64,000 nucleotides of DNA from Phymorhynchus buccinoides (taxonomy: Eukaryota; Mollusca; Gastropoda; Neogastropoda; Raphitomidae), in contig CM065699.1 of the NCBI GenBank assembly GCA_017654935.2, positions 45,881,243-45,945,242 of the forward strand. Reading direction: 5' to 3'. The position numbers were made by a program, and so were the translations under genes. Shown piece after piece: positions 55,975 to 64,000 of this stretch. Each line of letters begins with the position of its first letter. Within the stretch, counting starts at the first letter, position 1. Under the pieces are notes generated by a model that was not told where the DNA came from, did not search any database, and saw nothing but the letters and a program-made list of their open reading frames with translations.

Positions 55975-56261
55975 GGTGATGATGATAATGATGATGATGA
56001 TGGTGATGATGATGATGATGGTAACCACCATCTGGAAGGCGTCTGTCCACATCACAGCCTTGATGCCCCCCTGAGGAAGACACATCATGATGATGGTGAT
56101 GATGATGGTGATGATGATGATGATGGTGATGATGATGGTGATGATGGTGATGATGATGGTGATGATGATGATGACCACCATCTGGAAGGCGTCTGTCCAC
56201 ACCACAGCCTTGATGCCCCGCTGAGGAACACACATCATCATGGTGATGGTGATGATGATGG

Positions 56262-56293
<32 letters not shown>

Positions 56294-56389
56294 GTGATGA
56301 CGATGGTGACCACCATCTGGAAGGTGTCTGTCCACACCACAGCCTTGATGCCCCCCTGAGGAACACACACATCATGATGATGGTGATGG

Positions 56390-56439
<50 letters not shown>

Positions 56440-56665
56440 GGTGATGGTGATGATGATGATGATGATGATGATGATGACCACCATCTGGAAGGCGTCTGTC
56501 CACACCACAGCCTTGATGCCCCCCTGAGGAACACACATCATGATGATGGTGATGGTGATGGTGATGATGATGGTGATGGTGATGATGATGATGATGATGA
56601 CCACCATCTGGAAGGTGTCTGTCCACACCACAGCCTTGATGCCCCCCTGAGGAACACACATCAGA
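55888..56665 (-). repeat. Five extra copies of the 5' edge of exon 55730-55887 linked by GAT microsatellites
   Basis: Acceptor plus GGIKAVVWTD[A/T]FQMVV (48 bp) recurs with acceptors near 56072, 56221, 56359, 56524 and 56647, separated by 60-110 bp (GAT/GGT)n tracts. Acceptor variants include GCTGAG and CCTGAG on the plus strand. Confidence 0.95.
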
Positions 56666-56666
56666 A

Positions 56667-56742
<76 letters not shown>
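56666..56742. repeat. (GAT)n microsatellite
   Basis: Pure ATG/GAT tract that closes the exon-edge array. Confidence 0.95.
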
Positions 56743-56743
<1 letters not shown>

Positions 56744-57045
56744 GATCTCCCCGTGGGGATACTGGGGGGTCTTTTCGTAAAAATAGTACCCCCACCTTCT
56801 GTAACTTGTAACTTCCTCTAATCTGCCACTCTTTGACTCTGCCTTTTCCCTGTGCTTTCTATCATCTACTATCTTTCTGACTTATCGGCCCCATTCATCT
56901 GCTTTAAAAAAAAAAGGTCTTTGAAATAATGGTTCTCCTTTGAGCTCCTCCGAAATCGGAATGTGTAGGCTGTACGCAGCGGGGAGACCAGTGAAAACTG
57001 AGAACGGACACATACATACCTTATCCATTATGGCCTGGGAATGCA
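56743..57045. repeat. Dispersed repeat family B, copy
   Basis: CCCCGTGGGGATACTGGGGG and TTGAGCTCCTCCGAAATCGG modules, ending CCATTATGGCCTGGGAATGC. Confidence 0.75.
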
Positions 57046-57329
57046 GAAGAAGATGGTGATGATCATGATGATGAAACAGTACAAACACGAAAAAACACAG
57101 TCATACGCGTGCATATATCCACACAAACCACATTTGGATTTACGCTCCGACAATCACACAAGCATGCGCACTTGCGCGCAAAACTACAGTGTGTATGTGT
57201 TGTTCATATTGTTGTGGCTGCTGTTGTTCTTTCCTTGCTTGCTGTTTGTTGTTGTTGTTGTTGAAAGTGCAAGTGTGTGTGTTTGTACGAGAAAACAATT
57301 GCCATATTTTTGTTAGTTTGTTTGACATA

Positions 57330-57405
57330 AGTGCGACATTGTTGTAAAGCACGTAGAGCCCTTTCTAAGAGAATATGCGCTCTATATATTATTATTATTA
57401 CACAC
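57330..57405 (+). mobile_element. LINE/SINE 3' tail
   Basis: TTGTAAAGCACGTAGAGCCC, then GCGCTCTATATATTATTATT. This is the CR1/L2-like terminal motif with ATT repeats. Confidence 0.5.
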
Positions 57406-57509
57406 ACTCACTCACACACACACAAGCCCGCACAGGCATGTGCCATAGATAGTCACCACACTAAAGAGGGGGCCAGGAATGAAAGACACAACAACAAAAG
57501 AAAAAGAAA

Positions 57510-57542
57510 ACAGAGAGAGAGAGAGAAAGAAACAAAGAGAAA

Positions 57543-57620
<78 letters not shown>

Positions 57621-57667
57621 GTGGGAGGGGAGAGGCAGAAACAGATAGACAGAGACAGAGAGAGAGC

Positions 57668-57751
<84 letters not shown>

Positions 57752-57872
57752 CAGTGGGAGGGGAGAGGCAGAAACAGATAGACAGTGGCAGAAACAGAGA
57801 GAGAGAGAGAGAGAGAGAGAAAGGGTGGGAGGGTGGGGAGGGGAGGGGGAGAGACAGAAACAGATCGACAGT

Positions 57873-57909
<37 letters not shown>

Positions 57910-58061
57910 CGAACACGAATACGAATGTTTTTATTGAGGGTAAAACAGATAAGCTGGGTAGCTTTTGTACACTATTGCCCTCAAGTAAATAAACAATTAA
58001 TGAAGAAAATGATTAACAGAAACGTAAAAACAACAACAACAAAACTGGCAACAATAGTGAC

Positions 58062-58150
<89 letters not shown>
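57510..58150. repeat. Series of (GA)n microsatellites
   Basis: Four long GA tracts (57549-57615, 57660-57748, 57797-57821 and 58066-58148) with copies of GGGAGGGGAGAGGCAGAAAC between some. Confidence 0.95.
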
Positions 58151-58151
<1 letters not shown>

Positions 58152-58619
58152 GATAAACAGAGTGAGAGACAGACAGAGTGAGAGACAGTAATAGAGAGAC
58201 ATATTAACAGACAGACAGACAGACAGACACAGAGGGGAGTTGCACACACTATCTGGTTTCAGCTGACAGGGGTATTATGTAAACAATGTCAGACAAACAG
58301 TTCTTTGACATGTATTCACCGTCCCTTCACAGTTCAAACCTTTCTTGTTACCGAGATTGATGGCATGCCATACTAACAGGCAGCAAGTAAACCTGACATT
58401 TCATGTTTATAATAGACTTGGCAGCCTTAGATGGCTACCCTTGCATGCATTAGAACACACACACACATTTAAACCATCAATTTGGACCAAAGTAACAAAC
58501 TCAACTTCATTTAGTCCTCAAACAATGGATATGTATGTTCAGTCATGTCACACACATACCTAAGAAACAACATCCATGTATTTCGATAAAGCTATTATTT
58601 TAACAGGACTGAATTCACT

Positions 58620-59070
58620 TGTTCCCCATGGGGATATCTGGGGATCTTTCAGTACAAGTAGTTCCCCCGCCTTCTGGAAGTTCTGCACTAGCAACTTCCT
58701 CTAAGCTCTTACTCTCTTTGAGTAGTTCCCCCACCTTCTGGAAGTTCTGCACTAGCAACTTCTTCTAATCTCTTACTCTCGTTTGAGTAGTTCCCCCACC
58801 TTCTGCACTAGCAACTTCCTCTAATCTCTTACTCTCTTTGACTCTGCCTTTTCTTTTGCTTACTGTTATCTACTAACCTTCTGACTTTTTGGTCCATTCT
58901 CCTGCCTTTTCCCCCCAAAAAAAAACCTTCCAAAATAATGTTCTGCTTTGAGCTCCTCAGAAATCGGAAAGTGTCGGCTGCTTGCTGCGGGCAGACCAGT
59001 GGAAACTGAAAACCGGACATGTACGTACCTTACCCATTATGGCTATATGGTCTGGCAATGCAGACGAAGA
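58620..59070. repeat. Dispersed repeat family B, copy with internal triplication
   Basis: The segment AGTTCCCCCACCTTCTGGAA through TCTTACTCTC is present three times. The rest follows the family order to CCATTATGGC. Confidence 0.75.
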
Positions 59071-59165
59071 AGAATTCAGCTGAATTTCAATTTGCCTGAA
59101 AAAATTAACCAAAGTTGTGTGTTTTTTCCCCAGGAAGTTACTTTCACAAGAATGCAGGAACTCAC

Positions 59166-59233
59166 CAAAGCAGTGTACAAGGTGCAAACGAGTCCAGTGG
59201 CCAAGATAGACACGTCCATAGACAGACCAGTCA
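59166..59233 (-). CDS. SLC5-type exon
   Basis: Acceptor CGTGTGTTGCAG, donor GCTTTG|GTGAGT. Reads TGLSMDVSILATGLVCTLYT then AL, matching the SLC5 helix just before GGxKAVxWTD. Phase 1 entry (V completed by TG) and phase 0 exit fit the neighbours exactly. Confidence 0.9.
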
Positions 59234-59295
59234 CTGCAACACACGGTTCAAATCTACACTTAGGGGCTGTGCACATTACAGGTGGAAACGCCTTG

Positions 59296-59580
59296 GCTTA
59301 AGGCTATGTCAGATCAATTGACATAGGCTAGAACACCAAGGCTACATCTAATTGTTGTTATGCTATGCATAGTTATGTGGGAATTGCCTTTAGCCATGAC
59401 ATGCTCCTAGCATAACATCATCAGTCTCCCAAATCCCCCGAAGACGGCTGCCAACGTGGCGGGGTGAACAAAACGGCCACACACGTAATGTTCTCATCCC
59501 TAGCTGATGCACTTGTACCATAGTGTTCAAGCGCTTCCGCTGTTGGGATGATCCCTGGAGTCTTTTAGCCAGGGTAAGCC
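59296..59580 (+). repeat. Dispersed repeat family A, copy 2
   Basis: Same order of modules as 36255-36545; it starts directly behind the SLC5-type exon at 59166-59233. Confidence 0.8.
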
Positions 59581-59925
59581 AACAACAACAACATATGTGG
59601 AAACCTCATGTGCTTATCCGCAAATAAGTAAAAGAAAGTAAGAACTAAGTGGATGGGATAGGTGCGTGCGGAAATGCATGTGCTTCTTTTCGTTTCTTTT
59701 ATTTGCGGATAAGCCCACGAGATTTCTGCGTGTAAACAGCACAGCCCAAAGGCTTAGCATTTTGTTTCTGCATTGCATGAACTGTAAGGCGCAGCTCCAA
59801 ATTTCACACAAAGTTCTCATTTTGTTACTACCAGTTTTTTTTTACTATATTATTTGTATTATAAGGTGCACGAGCTTCTCTCTGGGGAAAAAAAGTATCA
59901 CCTTACAGTTTGTAAAATACGGTAT

Positions 59926-60005
59926 AATAATAAATAATAATGAGGAAAATGTATATAGCGCCCATCCTACTATGTAGGCTACAGGGCGCTTTACACAGAA
60001 TTGAA
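59926..60005 (-). mobile_element. LINE/SINE 3' tail
   Basis: Minus strand TGTAAAGCGCCCTGTAGCCT ... GGGCGCTATATACATTTTCC followed by TTATTA units. Confidence 0.45.
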
Positions 60006-60089
60006 ATGGAATGAAAATATGAAACAAAAATCCAATAACATGAGCAGACAAAACAATGCACATATCAATCAGCAACAACAACTGCTGTG

Positions 60090-60192
60090 ACTACTACTAC
60101 TACTACTACTACTACTATTACTACTACTACTACTACTGCTACTACTACTACTACTACTACTGCTACTACTACTACTGCTACTACTACTGCTG

Positions 60193-60239
<47 letters not shown>

Positions 60240-60249
60240 ACTACTACTA

Positions 60250-60290
<41 letters not shown>

Positions 60291-60398
60291 ACTACTACTA
60301 CTACTGCTACTACTACTGCTTCTACTACTACTGCTGCTTCTACTACTACTGCTGCTGCTACTACTACTGCTACTACTACTGCTACTACTACTGCTACT
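60090..60398. repeat. (CTA/CTG)n triplet repeat
   Basis: About 310 bp of CTA and CTG triplets with a pure CTG run near 60200-60237. Poly-Tyr, Thr and Cys frames are artefacts. Confidence 0.97.
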
Positions 60399-60469
60399 TA
60401 TAGTTATAATACTTACTGCGGTATAGGAGTAGTCATATCGTCAGGCTCAGACATACCATATTTTATTAA

Positions 60470-61360
60470 CTACTAGTGCAACGCCGAGTACCAGTAACGC
60501 CTAGTAACGGTAACGCCTAGTAACGGTAATGCCAAGTACTGGTAACGCCGAGTACAGCAAATTTGAAGCGATTTGGTTAAGAAACGGTGGAGTTATAAGG
60601 CCCCGTTTCCCATTGATGCTGCTCTGAGAGTGATGCGATCTCCCTAGTAACGGTAACGTCTAGTAACGTTAACGCCAAGTACTGGTAACGCTGAGTACAG
60701 CAAATTTGAAACGATTCGGATAAGAAAAGGCGGAGTTATAAGGCCCCGTTTCGTGTTGGCACTGCTCTGAGAGTGATGCGCTCTCCCTAGTAACGGTAAC
60801 GCCTAGTAACGGTAACGCCAAGTACTGGTAACGCTGAGTACAGCAAATTTGAAGCGATTTCGGTAAGAAACGGCAGAGTTATAAGGCCCTGTTTCCTGTT
60901 GGCGCTGCTCTGAGAGTGACGCGCTCTCCCGATTTTCTTCAACTTTGCTGCCAGGCTTTGCCCCGGTGACAGCAAGCCTGACAGCAAATTTGACGCGATT
61001 CGGTTCAAAAACCGGCGGAGTTATAAGGCCCGTTTTGCATCATGCTCCTGTTATGCGCCTAAGTAATCAATTTGCTTCCGGTTTGGCACATTGATAGTCA
61101 CTGTCCCCGGTCATATGTCTGCCAAATTTGAAGGCAATCGGTCCAGAAATACCGGAGATATGGGCGCTGAAAGGCCGGCGGATGCGCGTTTGCAAAACCG
61201 CGCAAATGACACGTCCGCCTCGGTTGCCGTTGCCATCGCCCCGTTAGGGCTCACAGCAAATTTGAAGCGATTCAGTCGAAAAACGGCGGAGTTATAAGGC
61301 CCGTTTCGTGTTTCAGACACACAGACACACACACGGACAGTTGGCTTATTACTATATGAT
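60470..61360. repeat. Dispersed repeat family C, copy 2
   Basis: Same modules as 39070-39903, with the GTAACGCC...CAAATTTGAAGCGATT unit repeated several times. It ends GGACAGTTGGCTTATTACTA. Confidence 0.8.
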
Positions 61361-61879
61361 AAGGCAATACTTTTTTCCTAGACTGAGACCCCTGCGCCTT
61401 ATAATGTGACTGATAATATAGTAAGAAACTATAATAACAAAATCTGCATTTTGTGTAAAATGTTGGGGTGTGCGCCTTATAGTCAGGTGCGCCTTGTAGT
61501 CCGTACACTACGGTGATCAACGGTGCAACACTATATAAAAACAACATACACCGGCTATACAAATAATAAAAATCACACACACACATGAATTTAAAATAAA
61601 CAGCAAGAAACAAATACACAAACAAGTCAAAAAATAATTTGATCAATGCATTAATATTACAACTCTTCTTCTTCTTCTGCATTCCCAGGCCATATGGCCA
61701 TAATGGGTAAGTACGTATGTGTCCGGTTTTCAGTTTCGGAGGAGCTCAAAGGAGAAAAACTATTTGGAAGATTTTTTTGGAAAACGGCAGGAGAATGGGC
61801 CAATAAGTCAGAACGATAGTAGATGATAGAAAGCAAAGGAAAAAGGCAGAGTCAAAGTGAGTGGCAGATTAAAGTAGCT

Positions 61880-63220
61880 ACAATCTGCGTGTGTCATCAT
61901 GAACAGCTACATGTGTCGTCATGAACAGCTACATGCTGCGTGTGTCATCATGAATAGCTACATGCTGCGTGTGTCGTCATGAACAGCTACATATGTCGTC
62001 ATGAACAGCTACATGCTGCGTGCGTCGTCGTGAACAGCTACATGCTGCGTGCGTCGTCATGAACAGCTACATGCTGCGTGTGTCGTCATGAACAGCTACA
62101 TATGTCGTCATGAACAGCTACATGCTGCGTGCGTCGTCATGAACAGCTACATGCGTCGTCATGAACAGCTACATATGTGCGTCGTCATGAACAGCTACAT
62201 GCTGCGTGCGTCGTCATGAACAGCTACATGCTGCGTCGTGTCGTCATGAACAGCTACATGCTGCGTGCGTCGTCATGAACAGCCACATGCTGTGTGTGTC
62301 GTCATGAACAGCTACATGCTGCGTGCGTCGTCATGAACAGCTACATGCTGCGTGCGTCGTCATGAACAGCTACATATGTCGTCATGAACAGCTACATGCT
62401 GCGTGCGTCGTCATGAACAGCTACATGCTGCGTGCGTCGTCATGAACAGCTACATGCGTCGTCATGAACAGCTACATGCTGCGTGCGTCGTCATGAACAG
62501 CTACATATGTCGTCATGAACAGCTACATGCTGCATGCGTCGTCATGAACAGCTACATGCTGTGTATGTCGTCATGAACAGCTACATGCTGCGTGCGTCGT
62601 CATGAACAGCCACATGCTGCGTGTGTCGTCATGAACAGCTACCATCTGCGTGCGTCGTCATGAACAGCTACATGCTGCGTGCGTCGTCATGAACAGCTAC
62701 ATATGTCGTCATGAACAGCTACATGCTGCGTGCGTCGTCATGAACAGCTACATGCTGCGTGCGTCGTCATGAACAGCTACATGCGTGCGTCATCATGAAC
62801 AGCTACATGCTGCGTGCGTCGTCATGAACAGCTACATATGTCGTCATGAACAGCTACATGCTGCGTGCGTCGTCATGAACAGCTACATGCTGCGTGCGTC
62901 ATCATGAACAGCTACATGCTGCGTGCGTCATCATGAACAGCTACATGCTGCGTCATGAACAGCTACATGCCGCGTGCGTCGTCATGAACAGCTACATGCG
63001 TCGTCATGAACAGCTACATGCTGCGTGCGTCGTCATGAACAGCTACATGTGTCGTCATGAACAGCTACATGCTGCGTGTGTCATCACGAACAGCTACAAT
63101 CTGCGTGTGTCGTCATGAACAGCTACATGCTGCGTGCGTCGTCATGAACAGCTACAATCTGCGTGTGTCGTCATGAACAGCTACATGCTGCGTGTGTCGT
63201 CATGAACAGCTACATGCTGC
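61880..63220. repeat. 29-bp tandem repeat with a short variant
   Basis: Units CGTCATGAACAGCTACATGC then TGCGTGCGT, interspersed with about 20-bp units that lack TGCTGCGTG. The array ends 7 bp from the donor of exon 63233-63284, so the donor's intronic flank forms part of the last unit. Confidence 0.95.
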
Positions 63221-63232
63221 GTGTGTACTCAC

Positions 63233-63284
63233 CCTGACTAAGAGCCAAAGCGGGCGCGTACATCACCACAGCCATGTACAGAAT
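63233..63284 (-). CDS. SLC5-type exon (first one in the window)
   Basis: Acceptor GAATTTTGTTTCAG, donor TCAGG|GTGAGT. Reads ILYMAVVMYAPALALSQ; SLC5 proteins have ILYxxxxxYAPxLAL here. The last G completes Val with exon 59233. Confidence 0.9.
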
Positions 63285-63867
63285 CTGAAACAAAATTCCC
63301 ACGTTCTTCAAGTAAAACAAATCCTACATTCTTCAAGAACAATACTTTGTATTCTGGACCCCCAAAATATGTAACAAATATCTAATGCTCTTCAATAACT
63401 TCCTTTCTAAACCTTCAACTGCTTTCTAACTAAACTACAAGATAAATGCCACAGCCCTGCACAAAAACTGCCATGAAATGTCACTTTCTTGAAGAATATT
63501 TTGTTTCTGAACTTTGTTAGCCACCCCCATAGCATGGTCTATAGAAAGGCGTACATAACCACAGCCCCTGTACCATTCATTCCCCTGGTCCACCCGGTAT
63601 TGCAGTACCTCCAGGATCGACCCACTATCGTTACAGATACAATGTCCCACATGTGCCTGTGACTCATTTCCTTCTACAGCCATGTACAAAATCTGCAACA
63701 AAATTCCACTCCAGTCGCGTTACACTACCGTCTGTAAATACGGTGATTGTGTGCATTTATTTAATGTCGCTTTTTCCCAGTTGGTATGGGATAATGGGAT
63801 ACTTTTTTTCCATCCATTTTTAGTTCAACTTATGAACAACGATACACGAAAATACTCGCCTTTGGCA
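63285..63867. other. Intron with degenerate copies of the exon 63233-63284 acceptor region
   Basis: CACAGCCATGTACAGAATCT of the exon reappears as ACAGCCATGTACAAAATCTG near 63676, and in weaker form near 63450 (CCACAGCCCTGCACAAA) and 63550 (GCGTACATAACCACAGCCCC). No further exon was recognised. Confidence 0.6.
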
Positions 63868-64000
63868 TAAGGCTGTGTCAGACAAGTTGACATAAGCTAG
63901 AACACCAAGGCTACATCAAAATGTTGCTATGTTCTGCATGGTTGTGCGGGGATTGTCTTAAGCCATGACAAGCTCCTAGCATAGCATCATCAGTCTAAAA
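63868..64000 (+). repeat. Dispersed repeat family A, copy 3, cut by the window edge
   Basis: Carries the first 130 bp of the family, running off the window. Confidence 0.8.

Larger units (their letters stand above)
36573..63284 (-). other. SLC5-family sodium-coupled transporter gene, partial (span)
   Basis: Eleven exons on the minus strand (63284 down to 39929) join with matching phases into one SLC5-type reading frame (SMCT/SMVT-like, that is SLC5A8/A12/A6 relatives). A twelfth, terminal exon at 36573-36620 is tentative. The family couples sodium entry to uptake of small organic anions or vitamins at the plasma membrane. The first visible exon corresponds to the region before the GGxKAVxWTD motif, so the N-terminal third lies beyond position 64000. 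The introns are full of minisatellites derived from the exon edges. Confidence 0.85.

Noticed and set aside
55694..56661. His- or Asp-rich proteins of 220-310 codons
   Set aside because: GAT microsatellite frames; the embedded GGIKAVVWTD pieces are exon-edge copies and not one coding region.

Overview
The window is eukaryotic and looks like an invertebrate, most likely a mollusc (inference: vertebrate-like spliced exons, dense CA/GA/poly-C microsatellites, tRNA-derived SINEs, MITEs and a Polinton; no species marker was seen). Almost all recognisable coding sequence falls in two places: a complete Polinton/Maverick element on the left, and a dispersed minus-strand host gene of the SLC5 sodium-coupled solute transporter family on the right.

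Layout. 1-5006: LINE debris, palindromic and tandem repeats, locally duplicated blocks with (GA)n and TTAGGG-like tracts. 5007-21001: a 16.0 kb Polinton bounded by identical 193-bp terminal inverted repeats (TIRs). On the minus strand it carries packaging ATPase, two conserved small proteins, integrase with chromodomain, a membrane protein, minor capsid, a pVI/pX-like basic protein, major capsid, adenain-like protease, two PC4-like proteins, a C2HC protein and protein-primed family-B DNA polymerase. One small spliced proline-rich gene is on the plus strand. Integrase and major capsid each carry one in-frame stop, so this copy looks young but defective. 21002-36570: repeat-rich DNA with a 3' LINE fragment, a MITE carrying an internal minisatellite, a fold-back element, a truncated DIRS-like retrotransposon and a TTAA-flanked MITE. 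36573-63284: exons of one SLC5-type gene, read from right to left; its 5' exons lie beyond position 64000.

How the parts work together. In the Polinton, the genes from ATPase to the first PC4-like gene (20659 to 14181) are packed with 1-4 bp overlaps or gaps of at most 57 bp behind one clear TATA box, so they read as a virion-morphogenesis block. The polymerase has its own promoter region, divergent from the proline-rich gene.

The most unusual observation concerns the SLC5 gene. Next to most of its exons, the exon edge (splice site, adjoining intron and the first or last tens of exon bases) has been tandemly amplified into the neighbouring intron. The largest case is about 74 copies of a 33-bp unit that contains a 3' splice site and stays open in the exon's frame for about 12 units. 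I treat this as a candidate undescribed mode of minisatellite birth at splice junctions.
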